DNA of 64,000 nt from Methylocella tundrae. GTDB taxonomy: Bacteria; Pseudomonadota; Alphaproteobacteria; Rhizobiales; Beijerinckiaceae. A program made the translations under genes and the position numbers. This document shows positions 57,759 to 64,000 of this stretch, piece by piece; position 1 is the stretch's first letter; every line of letters starts with the position of its first letter. The notes below the pieces were generated by a model, which was given only the letters and a program-made list of their open reading frames with translations, was not told the origin of the DNA and made no database searches. The DNA is taken from contig NZ_CP139089.1 of NCBI RefSeq assembly GCF_038024855.1, positions 248,001 to 312,000 on the forward strand. Direction: 5' to 3'.

Positions 57759-60700
57759 TCAGCCGGCGTCGAGCAGGCGTTCGGCGTCTTCGAGATCGAC
57801 GCTGACCAATTGACTGACGCCTCGCTCGGCCATTGTGACGCCGAAAAGCCGGTTCATCCGCGCCATCGTGATCGGATTATGCGTGATCGTGATGAAGCGC
57901 GTTTCCGTCTTGCGGCGCATTTCTTCCAGCAGATCGCAGAAACGCTCGACATTGGCGTCGTCGAGCGGCGCATCCACCTCGTCGAGAACGCAGATGGGCG
58001 AGGGATTGGTGAGAAAGATCGCAAAAATCAACGACATCGCGGTGAGCGCCTGCTCGCCGCCGGAGAGCAGCGTCATCACCTGCGGCTTTTTGCCCGGCGG
58101 ACGCGCGAGGATTTCAAGCCCCGCCTCCAGCGGATCATCGGATTCGACGAGCTGCAGCTCAGCGGAGCCGCCGCCGAACAGCGTCGTGAACAGCTCCCTG
58201 AAATGAGCGTTGACCTTTTCGAAGGCGGCGAGCAGACGCTCGCGCCCTTCCTTGTTGAGGCTTTGAATGGCCTGACGCAAACGCCGGATCGCTTCGGTGA
58301 GGTCGGCATGTTCGGCGGCAAGACGCGCCTTGGCCGCCTCGGCCTCGGTGAGTTCTTCCTCGGCGCGCAGATTGACCGCCCCAAGCCGCTCGCGATCCTG
58401 CTTCAAGGCTTCGAGCCGGCGTTCGATGTCGGTCAGCGCCGGAAGATCATCATTGGCGCCGACTTGCGCCAGCGCCGGAAGCTCTTCAGGCGCGCAGTCG
58501 AGCTCCGCGCCAATGGCGCGCAAAACCTCGTCGAGACGCGCCCGCGCCGCTTCGATGCGCGCCTCGCTGCGCGCTTTTTGCTCACGCGCCGCGCCCATCG
58601 CATCAAGCGCCATCCGCGCCTCGCGATCGGCCGCGGCGACCATCGTCTCGGCGGCGGCGCGCTCGTCCGCGGCCTCTTTGCGGGCGGCCTCGGCGGCTTC
58701 GATCTGATCCATCAACGTCCGGCGGCTTGCGAGGAACGTATCGGGCGCCTCCGCGAGCCGTTCATATTCGATTGTGGCTTCCTCGATCCGCGCCTCGAAA
58801 GCGCTGATCTGACCGCCGGAGCCTTCCGAGCGCAGCAGCCAGGATTTGCGCTCATTGGCGATCGCCTCGAGGCGCCTCGCCCGCGATTGCGCCTCGCGCA
58901 AATGCGCCTGCAGTTCGGCGCGCGCCTCGCCGACGACGGCGCGCTCGCGGCCGGCTCGCGTGCGGCAGACTTCGAGCCGTTCAGCCAATTCGGCGGAATC
59001 CGCGAGATCATCGAGCGCCATCTGCGCCTCGGCGAATTTTTCCCGCGCTTCGTCGCGACCGCTGGTCAGGCGCTGCGTCGCCTCTTCCAGCGCGGAGAGG
59101 CGGGCCGCGGCGCTGGCCTCGGCGCGTTCGGCCGCGGCATGTCTTGCGCGCGCTGTTTCGACCTCGCGCAAGGCGGCTTTGTGGCTCTGGCGCGCTCCGC
59201 TTTCGGCGGCCGCGCAAGCGGCGACTTTGGCCTCGGCCTCCTCGGCCTCGGCTTTCAGCGCATCGGCGGTCTCGCGGGCGGCCTCGGCCTCAAGGGTCAG
59301 TTCGCCGAGACGATTCTTTTCCGTGAGGCGGCGCGCGGCCGGGGTCGGCGCCTCCGCCGCCTGGACGAAACCGTCCCAACGCCAAAGGTCGCCCTCTTTT
59401 GAGACCAGCCGCTGACCCGGCTTCAGCAGCGGGAGCAGGGCGGGGCCTTCGCTGCGGGAAACGACCCCGATCTGATTGAGCCGCCGCGCGAGCGCCTCGG
59501 GCGCCGTGACGAGATCGGCGAGTGGTTCGACCCCCTCGGGCAGCGCCGGATCGGCCCGCCTGTCGGTTTCAGCCCAATGCGCCGGCGCCGAAGGATTGGT
59601 TGAAGCGTCGAGATCATCGCCAAGCGCCGCGCCGAGCGCCGCCTCAAAGCCCCTTGCGACGGTAATTTCGTCGGTGACGGGGGGCCAGAAGCCGCCGCTC
59701 GCGGCGGTCAGCAGCTTCGAGAGCGTTTGGGCCTCGGTGCCGAGCTTTTGCGCCTTGCGTTCGGCCTCCGCCAGCTTTCCGCGCGCGCTGGCTTCCAATG
59801 AGCGCGCGTCGGCATGGGCCGCCTCGAATTGGGCGATTTCATCTTCATAGGCGCCAGCGGTTTCGATCGTCTGTTCCAGCGCTTCCTGCAGCAGAGCGCG
59901 GTCCTCGCCGCCGCCGAGGTCAGCGAGAAGCGCGGCTTTCTCGTCGGCGACCTTTGTGAATTCCGCCTCGAGGCGCGCCAGTCTCGCGCGTTCGTCGCGC
60001 AGCGCGGCCTCGCAGCTCATCCGGCGCGCTTCGATTCCCGCGCGCTGCTCCTGCGCCTCGGATAATTCCGCTTCCGCCGCGGCGAGGGCGGCCTCCGCCT
60101 CGATCAGGCGGGCGCGGCCCTGCGTCTCGATGTCGGCTTCAGCCGCGGCGGCGTCCGAAAGTTCAGCCGCCTCCACGTCGAGACGTTCGAGAACGCCCGC
60201 GGCGTCCGCGATCAGCGCGCGTTCGCGCGAAAGATCGCTGCTCATTTGAGCGATGCGCTGCGACAATTCGGCGCTGCGCGCCTTGGCGCGCTTTTCCTCG
60301 CCGTCGAGGGCCTCCCGCGCGATGATCAGCCTTTGCAGATCGCCGCCGCGGGCGAGTTCCGCCTCGCGCAGCACTGGCAGAGCATGCGCCGCTATGCCTT
60401 GTGCGCGCGCGGCCTCAGCCTGGAGCCTCGTCTTTTCCTCAACCTCGCACGCAAAAAATGCGAGCTTGGCTTCGGCGTCGGCGAGAGCCTGCGTCGCCTC
60501 GCGATGATTGATCAGCGCGAGCAAAGCCTCGGAGCGCCGGATGCTGGCGGCAAGGTCGCGGTAGCGCGACGCCTGCCGGGCCTGCCGTTCGAGACCTTTG
60601 GTCTGGCTCTCGATCTGCTGCAAAATATCATCGAGGCGCAAAAGATTGTCGGAGGCGGCCTTGAGGCGGAGTTCCGCCTCGTGGCGGCGCGAGTGCAGGC

Positions 60701-61214
60701 CGGCGACGCCGGCCGCTTCTTCCAGAATGCGGCGGCGCTCCTGGGGTTTCGCCGAGATCATCTGCCCGATCTGCCCCTGATGCACCATCGCGGGAGAGCG
60801 CGAGCCGGAGGAGGCGTCGGCGAACAGAAGCTGGACGTCGCGCGCGCGCGTTTCGCGGCCGTTGACGCGATAGGTCGAGCCCGATTCGCGTTCGATCCGG
60901 CGCGAGACCTCGATGGCGTCATTATCGTTGAAGGCGGCGGGGGCGGTGCGCGTGCTATTATCGAGAAAAAGGACGACTTCGGCCATGTTGCGCGCGGGCC
61001 GGTTGCCGCCGCCCGAAAAAATCACATCATCCATGCCGGAGGCGCGCATGTTTTTGGACGAGGTCTCGCCCATCACCCAGCGCATCGCCTCGACGAGATT
61101 GGATTTGCCGCAGCCGTTAGGCCCGACAATGCCCGTGAGGCCCGGCTCGATCAGGAAATCGGTCGGCTCGACGAAGGTTTTGAACCCTGCGATGCGCAGT
61201 TTGGTGAATTTCAT
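57759..61214 (-). CDS. smc: chromosome segregation protein SMC
   Basis: A 1151-residue condensin ATPase that shapes and segregates the chromosome as a dimer. The N-terminal Walker A is GPNGCGKSNL (residues 31-40). The first coiled coil follows; the hinge (about 500-620) contains GFWPPVTDEITVARGFEAAL. A second coiled coil leads to the ABC signature LLSGGEQALTAM and Walker B CVLDEVDAPLDD. Alanine/glutamate-rich coils make long shadow frames on the other strand. It lies upstream of the F0 operon on the same strand, and the DsbA-fold gene lies upstream of it, as is common in Rhizobiales. Confidence 0.98.
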   Translation of the reverse strand: MKFTKLRIAGFKTFVEPTDFLIEPGLTGIVGPNGCGKSNLVEAMRWVMGETSSKNMRASGMDDVIFSGGGNRPARNMAEVVLFLDNSTRTAPAAFNDNDAIEVSRRIERESGSTYRVNGRETRARDVQLLFADASSGSRSPAMVHQGQIGQMISAKPQERRRILEEAAGVAGLHSRRHEAELRLKAASDNLLRLDDILQQIESQTKGLERQARQASRYRDLAASIRRSEALLALINHREATQALADAEAKLAFFACEVEEKTRLQAEAARAQGIAAHALPVLREAELARGGDLQRLIIAREALDGEEKRAKARSAELSQRIAQMSSDLSRERALIADAAGVLERLDVEAAELSDAAAAEADIETQGRARLIEAEAALAAAEAELSEAQEQRAGIEARRMSCEAALRDERARLARLEAEFTKVADEKAALLADLGGGEDRALLQEALEQTIETAGAYEDEIAQFEAAHADARSLEASARGKLAEAERKAQKLGTEAQTLSKLLTAASGGFWPPVTDEITVARGFEAALGAALGDDLDASTNPSAPAHWAETDRRADPALPEGVEPLADLVTAPEALARRLNQIGVVSRSEGPALLPLLKPGQRLVSKEGDLWRWDGFVQAAEAPTPAARRLTEKNRLGELTLEAEAARETADALKAEAEEAEAKVAACAAAESGARQSHKAALREVETARARHAAAERAEASAAARLSALEEATQRLTSGRDEAREKFAEAQMALDDLADSAELAERLEVCRTRAGRERAVVGEARAELQAHLREAQSRARRLEAIANERKSWLLRSEGSGGQISAFEARIEEATIEYERLAEAPDTFLASRRTLMDQIEAAEAARKEAADERAAAETMVAAADREARMALDAMGAAREQKARSEARIEAARARLDEVLRAIGAELDCAPEELPALAQVGANDDLPALTDIERRLEALKQDRERLGAVNLRAEEELTEAEAAKARLAAEHADLTEAIRRLRQAIQSLNKEGRERLLAAFEKVNAHFRELFTTLFGGGSAELQLVESDDPLEAGLEILARPPGKKPQVMTLLSGGEQALTAMSLIFAIFLTNPSPICVLDEVDAPLDDANVERFCDLLEEMRRKTETRFITITHNPITMARMNRLFGVTMAERGVSQLVSVDLEDAERLLDAG

Positions 61215-61466
61215 AGGACCAAGATGAATGCGAGGCGCACGGCCCCGCGGAAAAAACCTGCATCAGATTTGAGTGTTTACCGAACCCGTTAGCTTTTGGT
61301 TAACCGAAAATAGATAGGCGCGCGATTCGCCGCACCTGATTACGGCGCGAGCCAAGCGGCGCGCGCAAGACCGCGCGGTGATTTATCTGTGCACATCAAG
61401 CTTCAAAGCGGCGGGAGGGGAGTTAGGCGGCTATGACGCAAGCAAACCGCCAGATCGAAAACCCTC

Positions 61467-62120
61467 TCATTCGTCCTCAATCGATCTGAACAGCGCGTCG
61501 GCGAAATCTTCGATCGACTTGACGCCGGTGATGGTTTCCTTTCCCGCGATGATAAAGCGCGGCACATCCTCGACGCCGAGCGCACGAAAGCCAGAGAGCT
61601 CCTGTTTCATCGCCCCGATATCGTCCGATCCGCTGAGAAACGCCTCGACAAGCTCCGGATCGATGCCTTTGCGGCCGGCGATCGCCGCGAGAACGCCGCG
61701 GTCTCCGATGTCCTGCCCGCGCAGAAAAAAAGCCTCGAAAAGAGCCTCGACGATTGCCATCTCGACGCCGAAGTTGCGCGCGAAGCGGATAAGGCGATGC
61801 GCGTCGAGCGTGTTGGGCTGGCGCTGGATCTTGTCATAGGCAAGCTCGAGCCCGAACTCGCGCGCGAGTTCGGAAAGATTGGCAAGCACTTCGTGAACCT
61901 CGCCCGGAGGGCCGCATTTCTCGGCCAGATAGGCGGCTCGATCCTGCCCTTCCGGCGGCATGTCGGGGTCTATCTGGAAAGGCCGCCAGCGAATATCGAC
62001 GGAAAGCCCCGGCACCGTGCCGACAACGGCCCGGATCAGGCGCAAGCCGATGAAGCACTCGGAGCTGGCGATATCAGCCACGAGGTCAATAGCAATCGGC
62101 GACGGATCTTCGATGCTCAT
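61467..62120 (-). CDS. DsbA-fold oxidoreductase-like protein (FrnE group) lacking CxxC
   Basis: A 217-residue protein of the DsbA/FrnE family (also related to 2-hydroxychromene-2-carboxylate isomerases). The N-terminal strand LVADIASSECFIGLRLI aligns with the usual DxxCPWCxxG region, but the motif reads SSEC, with a single cysteine (Cys22). The WRPFQIDPDMPPEG segment, the helical middle and the cis-proline motif VEDVPRFIIAG are present. With no CxxC it is unlikely to act as an ordinary thiol-disulfide oxidoreductase. There is no signal peptide, so it is cytosolic. Upstream of smc on the same strand, 252 bp away. Confidence 0.86.
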   Translation of the reverse strand: MSIEDPSPIAIDLVADIASSECFIGLRLIRAVVGTVPGLSVDIRWRPFQIDPDMPPEGQDRAAYLAEKCGPPGEVHEVLANLSELAREFGLELAYDKIQRQPNTLDAHRLIRFARNFGVEMAIVEALFEAFFLRGQDIGDRGVLAAIAGRKGIDPELVEAFLSGSDDIGAMKQELSGFRALGVEDVPRFIIAGKETITGVKSIEDFADALFRSIEDE

Positions 62121-62369
62121 GCAAGGCTCCTGGGGCTTTTAAGTCCAACCTTGCGCATTCAACATTATAAACGTGTGAAAATAACATCAAATCATGCGTC
62201 AAAAAAACGGGGCGCCGTTCAGCTGCCCGACGCCGTGCCTCAGCTGGAATTTCACAAGGCTCTCATGGTGAAAATACATGGTCAAGCCTCAACTGACAAT
62301 AGCCGCGGCGCGGCAGCGCAACCATAGGCTGCGCCGCTGCGCCGGCTCAATACCGGCGCTTCAAAGGCT
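62121..62369. other. 249-bp AT-rich intergenic stretch
   Basis: No gene is seen between the slipin stop and the DsbA-fold gene start. The sequence at 62140-62210 is clearly more AT-rich than its surroundings and probably contains the DsbA-fold gene's promoter, but no motif pair is convincing. Confidence 0.45.
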
Positions 62370-63143
62370 TCAGGGTCCGTCCGCCTTTCTGACGGAGAAC
62401 GCGCGCGCCATTTCGACGAACTCGCTTGGCATCATGATGATGGTCATTGTGTTCTGCTCGGCGCCGACTTCGGTGATCATCTGCATCCGGCGCAATTCGA
62501 GGCCGGCCGGACTGTGCATGATGATCTCGGCCGCCTGACGCAGCAAGGCGGCCGCCTCGACTTCGGCTTCGGCCTTGATTTTGCGGGCCCGCTTTTCGCG
62601 AAGCGCCTCGGCCTCCTGCGCCATGGCGCGCTGCATCGATTCCGGGATCTCGACATTGCGCATCTGCACGCGCTCGACCTTTACGCCCCAGGGTTCCGTC
62701 ACGCGGTCGATCGAGGTCTGCAGCGCCTGCGCGATGGTTTCCTGTTCTTTCAGAACGTCGTCGAGCGTGTGCTGGCCGATGACGTTGCGCAGCGCCGTCA
62801 CGGCGACCTGGATCACCGATTCGCCGACATTGGCGACCTCGATAACGGCGCGCTGCGGATTCACGATGCGCCGCCAGATCACGGCGTTGATCTTGACCGG
62901 CACATTATCCTTGGTGATCGCTTCCTGCTGCCCGACCTCGGTCGTCATCGTGCGCAGGTCGACTTTCCAGCGCCGGTCGACGAGCGGGATCAGATAATAG
63001 AGGCCCGGCCCAGCGGTGCGCTGATATTTGCCAAGTCGCAGCACCACCGCGCGCTCATATTGATTGGCGATGCGGAAACCCGAAAGGACGAGAAGCACAA
63101 GCAGCAAGGCCAGAAAGGTCAAGGTCGCATCGCCCTCGATCAT
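62370..63143 (-). CDS. slipin family protein (SPFH/band 7)
   Basis: A 257-residue membrane-anchored stomatin-like protein. The N-terminal hydrophobic segment LTFLALLLVLLVLSGFRIAN precedes an SPFH domain with YERAVVLRLGKYQRTAGPGL, LRTMTTEVGQQEAITKDNVP and the conserved coiled region AMAQEAEALREKRARKIKAEAE (split here by residue limits). Such proteins scaffold membrane microdomains and are often paired with NfeD proteases; no nfeD gene is visible beside it. The family-5 solute-binding gene ends 106 bp upstream of its start, or beyond, on the same strand. Confidence 0.93.
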   Translation of the reverse strand: MIEGDATLTFLALLLVLLVLSGFRIANQYERAVVLRLGKYQRTAGPGLYYLIPLVDRRWKVDLRTMTTEVGQQEAITKDNVPVKINAVIWRRIVNPQRAVIEVANVGESVIQVAVTALRNVIGQHTLDDVLKEQETIAQALQTSIDRVTEPWGVKVERVQMRNVEIPESMQRAMAQEAEALREKRARKIKAEAEVEAAALLRQAAEIIMHSPAGLELRRMQMITEVGAEQNTMTIIMMPSEFVEMARAFSVRKADGP

Positions 63144-63249
63144 CGTCCGAGCCCTTTCGGCGCAGCAATTTTGGCGAGCTTAGCGTAGTTTTTTGACGCG
63201 TAGTGCGACCGCCTCGCCCGAAAATGAAAAAAAATCCGCGTCCAATGCT

Positions 63250-64000
63250 TCAAGGCTGTTTGCGCCACCACGTATCGAGCGTCGAACTGCCGGTTGGCGA
63301 GCCATAATGCGGCAGCGAACGCGGCCGCTCCAGCGCCGCCGAGGCTGCGATCCATTCATCAGAGGCATGGAAGAGCGGCACGATATAAAAACCGGACAGC
63401 AGCACGCGGTCGTAGGCGCGCACGGCGGTGACGAATTCCTCATGCGTCCGGGCCGCGAGAAGGGCCGTGATCAGGGCGTCGACCGCGGGCGATTTCACGC
63501 CGGCAAGATTGAAGGAGGCTTCCTGACCGGCGCTTTTCGATCCCCAGCGCGAACGCTGCTCATTGCCGGGCGAAGCTGAGGCGATCCAGCTTCCGATCAT
63601 CATGTCGAAGTCGAATTTCTGGCGCCGCCGCTGATATTGCACTTCGTCGACGAGTCTCACCTTCGCCGCGACGCCAATGCGCGCGAGAGAATCGGAATAG
63701 TTCAGCGCGAGGCGTTCCTGGCTGCGGTCCTTCACCATGATCTCGAAGGCGAGCGGCTCGTTTCCCTTCATCAACCGGCCGTCCTTCAAGACGTAGCCGG
63801 CCGCTTCGAGCAATGCGAGCGCGCGCTTCGGCATCGTCCGGTCGTTGCCGGATCCGTCCGTCACCGGCTGGCGCCAGCGCCCCTCGAGGATGTCGTCGCG
63901 GACGACGCCCGGAAATGGCGCGAGCAGGGCTCGCTCCTCGGCGCTTGCCGGCCGCCCCGTCGAGGCGAGTTCGGATTCATCGAAAAAGCTCTGGGTCCGC
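63250..64000 (-). CDS. family 5 extracellular solute-binding protein, YejA-like (5' part outside the window)
   Basis: The open frame runs from its stop at 63250 to the last base of the window, so about 250 C-terminal codons are present. It reads RTQSFFDESELASTGRPAS at the edge, then FPGVVRDDILEGRWRQPV and TDGSGNDR. These match periplasmic binding proteins of the YejA type, which bind peptides or microcin C and serve an ABC importer. The later DFDMMIGSWIASASPGNEQ motif is also typical. A second, full family-5 binding protein lies at 46.7-48.3 kb; this one is from a different subfamily. Its transporter genes are not visible. Confidence 0.9.
   Translation of the reverse strand, partial: RTQSFFDESELASTGRPASAEERALLAPFPGVVRDDILEGRWRQPVTDGSGNDRTMPKRALALLEAAGYVLKDGRLMKGNEPLAFEIMVKDRSQERLALNYSDSLARIGVAAKVRLVDEVQYQRRRQKFDFDMMIGSWIASASPGNEQRSRWGSKSAGQEASFNLAGVKSPAVDALITALLAARTHEEFVTAVRAYDRVLLSGFYIVPLFHASDEWIAASAALERPRSLPHYGSPTGSSTLDTWWRKQP

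Noticed and set aside
57717..59402. 561-codon plus-strand frame
   Set aside because: Antisense of the smc coiled-coil region; no start signal or domain.

Overview
The window reads as chromosomal DNA of an alphaproteobacterium of the order Hyphomicrobiales (Rhizobiales), probably of the Beijerinckiaceae/Methylocystaceae type. This is inferred from the GC-rich sequence, the rpsF-rpsR-DUF2232-rplI order, the lptM-lysA-TIGR02302 block, the F0 ATP synthase operon atpI-B-E-F'-F set apart from F1, the Porin_2-type porin, and beta-barrel proteins whose mature N-termini begin ADLPSRAPP. No ribosomal RNA is present, so the family assignment is only an inference.

Layout. 1-8.4 kb: the end of clpA, a HIT protein, a COG3146 acyltransferase-like protein, a flavin amine oxidase, an amino-acid permease, ruvX and a UPF0173 hydrolase. 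8.5-12.4 kb: a P2-type cation ATPase convergent with an alpha/beta hydrolase; a 118-bp palindromic element lies between them and forms both stop codons. 12.5-17.2 kb: gatC-gatA-gatB, then a histone-H1-like Lys/Ala-rich protein. 17.4-20.8 kb: two small secreted proteins, tRNA-Ser(GCT) and a major porin with a strong promoter. 21-24.3 kb: the ribosomal operon rpsF-rpsR-DUF2232-rplI and a YkgJ-like protein. 24.5-31.7 kb: fabD-fabG-acpP-fabF-mltG, convergent with rimO. 31.8-34.6 kb: three related outer-membrane beta-barrel genes. 34.9-36.5 kb: chrA and a decayed multicopper-oxidase tail, the most accessory-looking stretch. 36.5-39.4 kb: the cytochrome bc1 operon petA-petB-petC. 39.5-49.2 kb: trmL, hemF, a DUF2158 protein, a phosphopantetheinyl transferase, pyrD, a DUF6460 protein, gpmA, alkB, a nitrilase-family hydrolase, a family-5 solute-binding protein, PduO-type cobalamin adenosyltransferase and a HIG1-like protein. 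49.2-54.6 kb: the TIGR02302 protein, lysA, an LptM-like lipoprotein and a transglutaminase-like protein. 54.8-61.2 kb: the F0 ATP synthase operon and smc. 61.4-64 kb: a DsbA-fold protein, a slipin, and the end of a second family-5 solute-binding protein.

The genes are mostly housekeeping: charging of Gln/Asn tRNA, fatty-acid synthesis with its carrier protein and a carrier-activating transferase, respiration (bc1 plus ATP synthase F0), cell-envelope building, translation, DNA repair and chromosome segregation. I found no phage, complete insertion sequence, CRISPR array, toxin-antitoxin pair or evident new multi-gene system. The most notable items are short: the palindromic element shared by two convergent genes, the multicopper-oxidase relic beside chrA, the duplicated beta-barrel gene with its promoter and terminator, a 20-bp triple repeat upstream of fabD, and two proteins whose families' usual catalytic residues appear to be missing.
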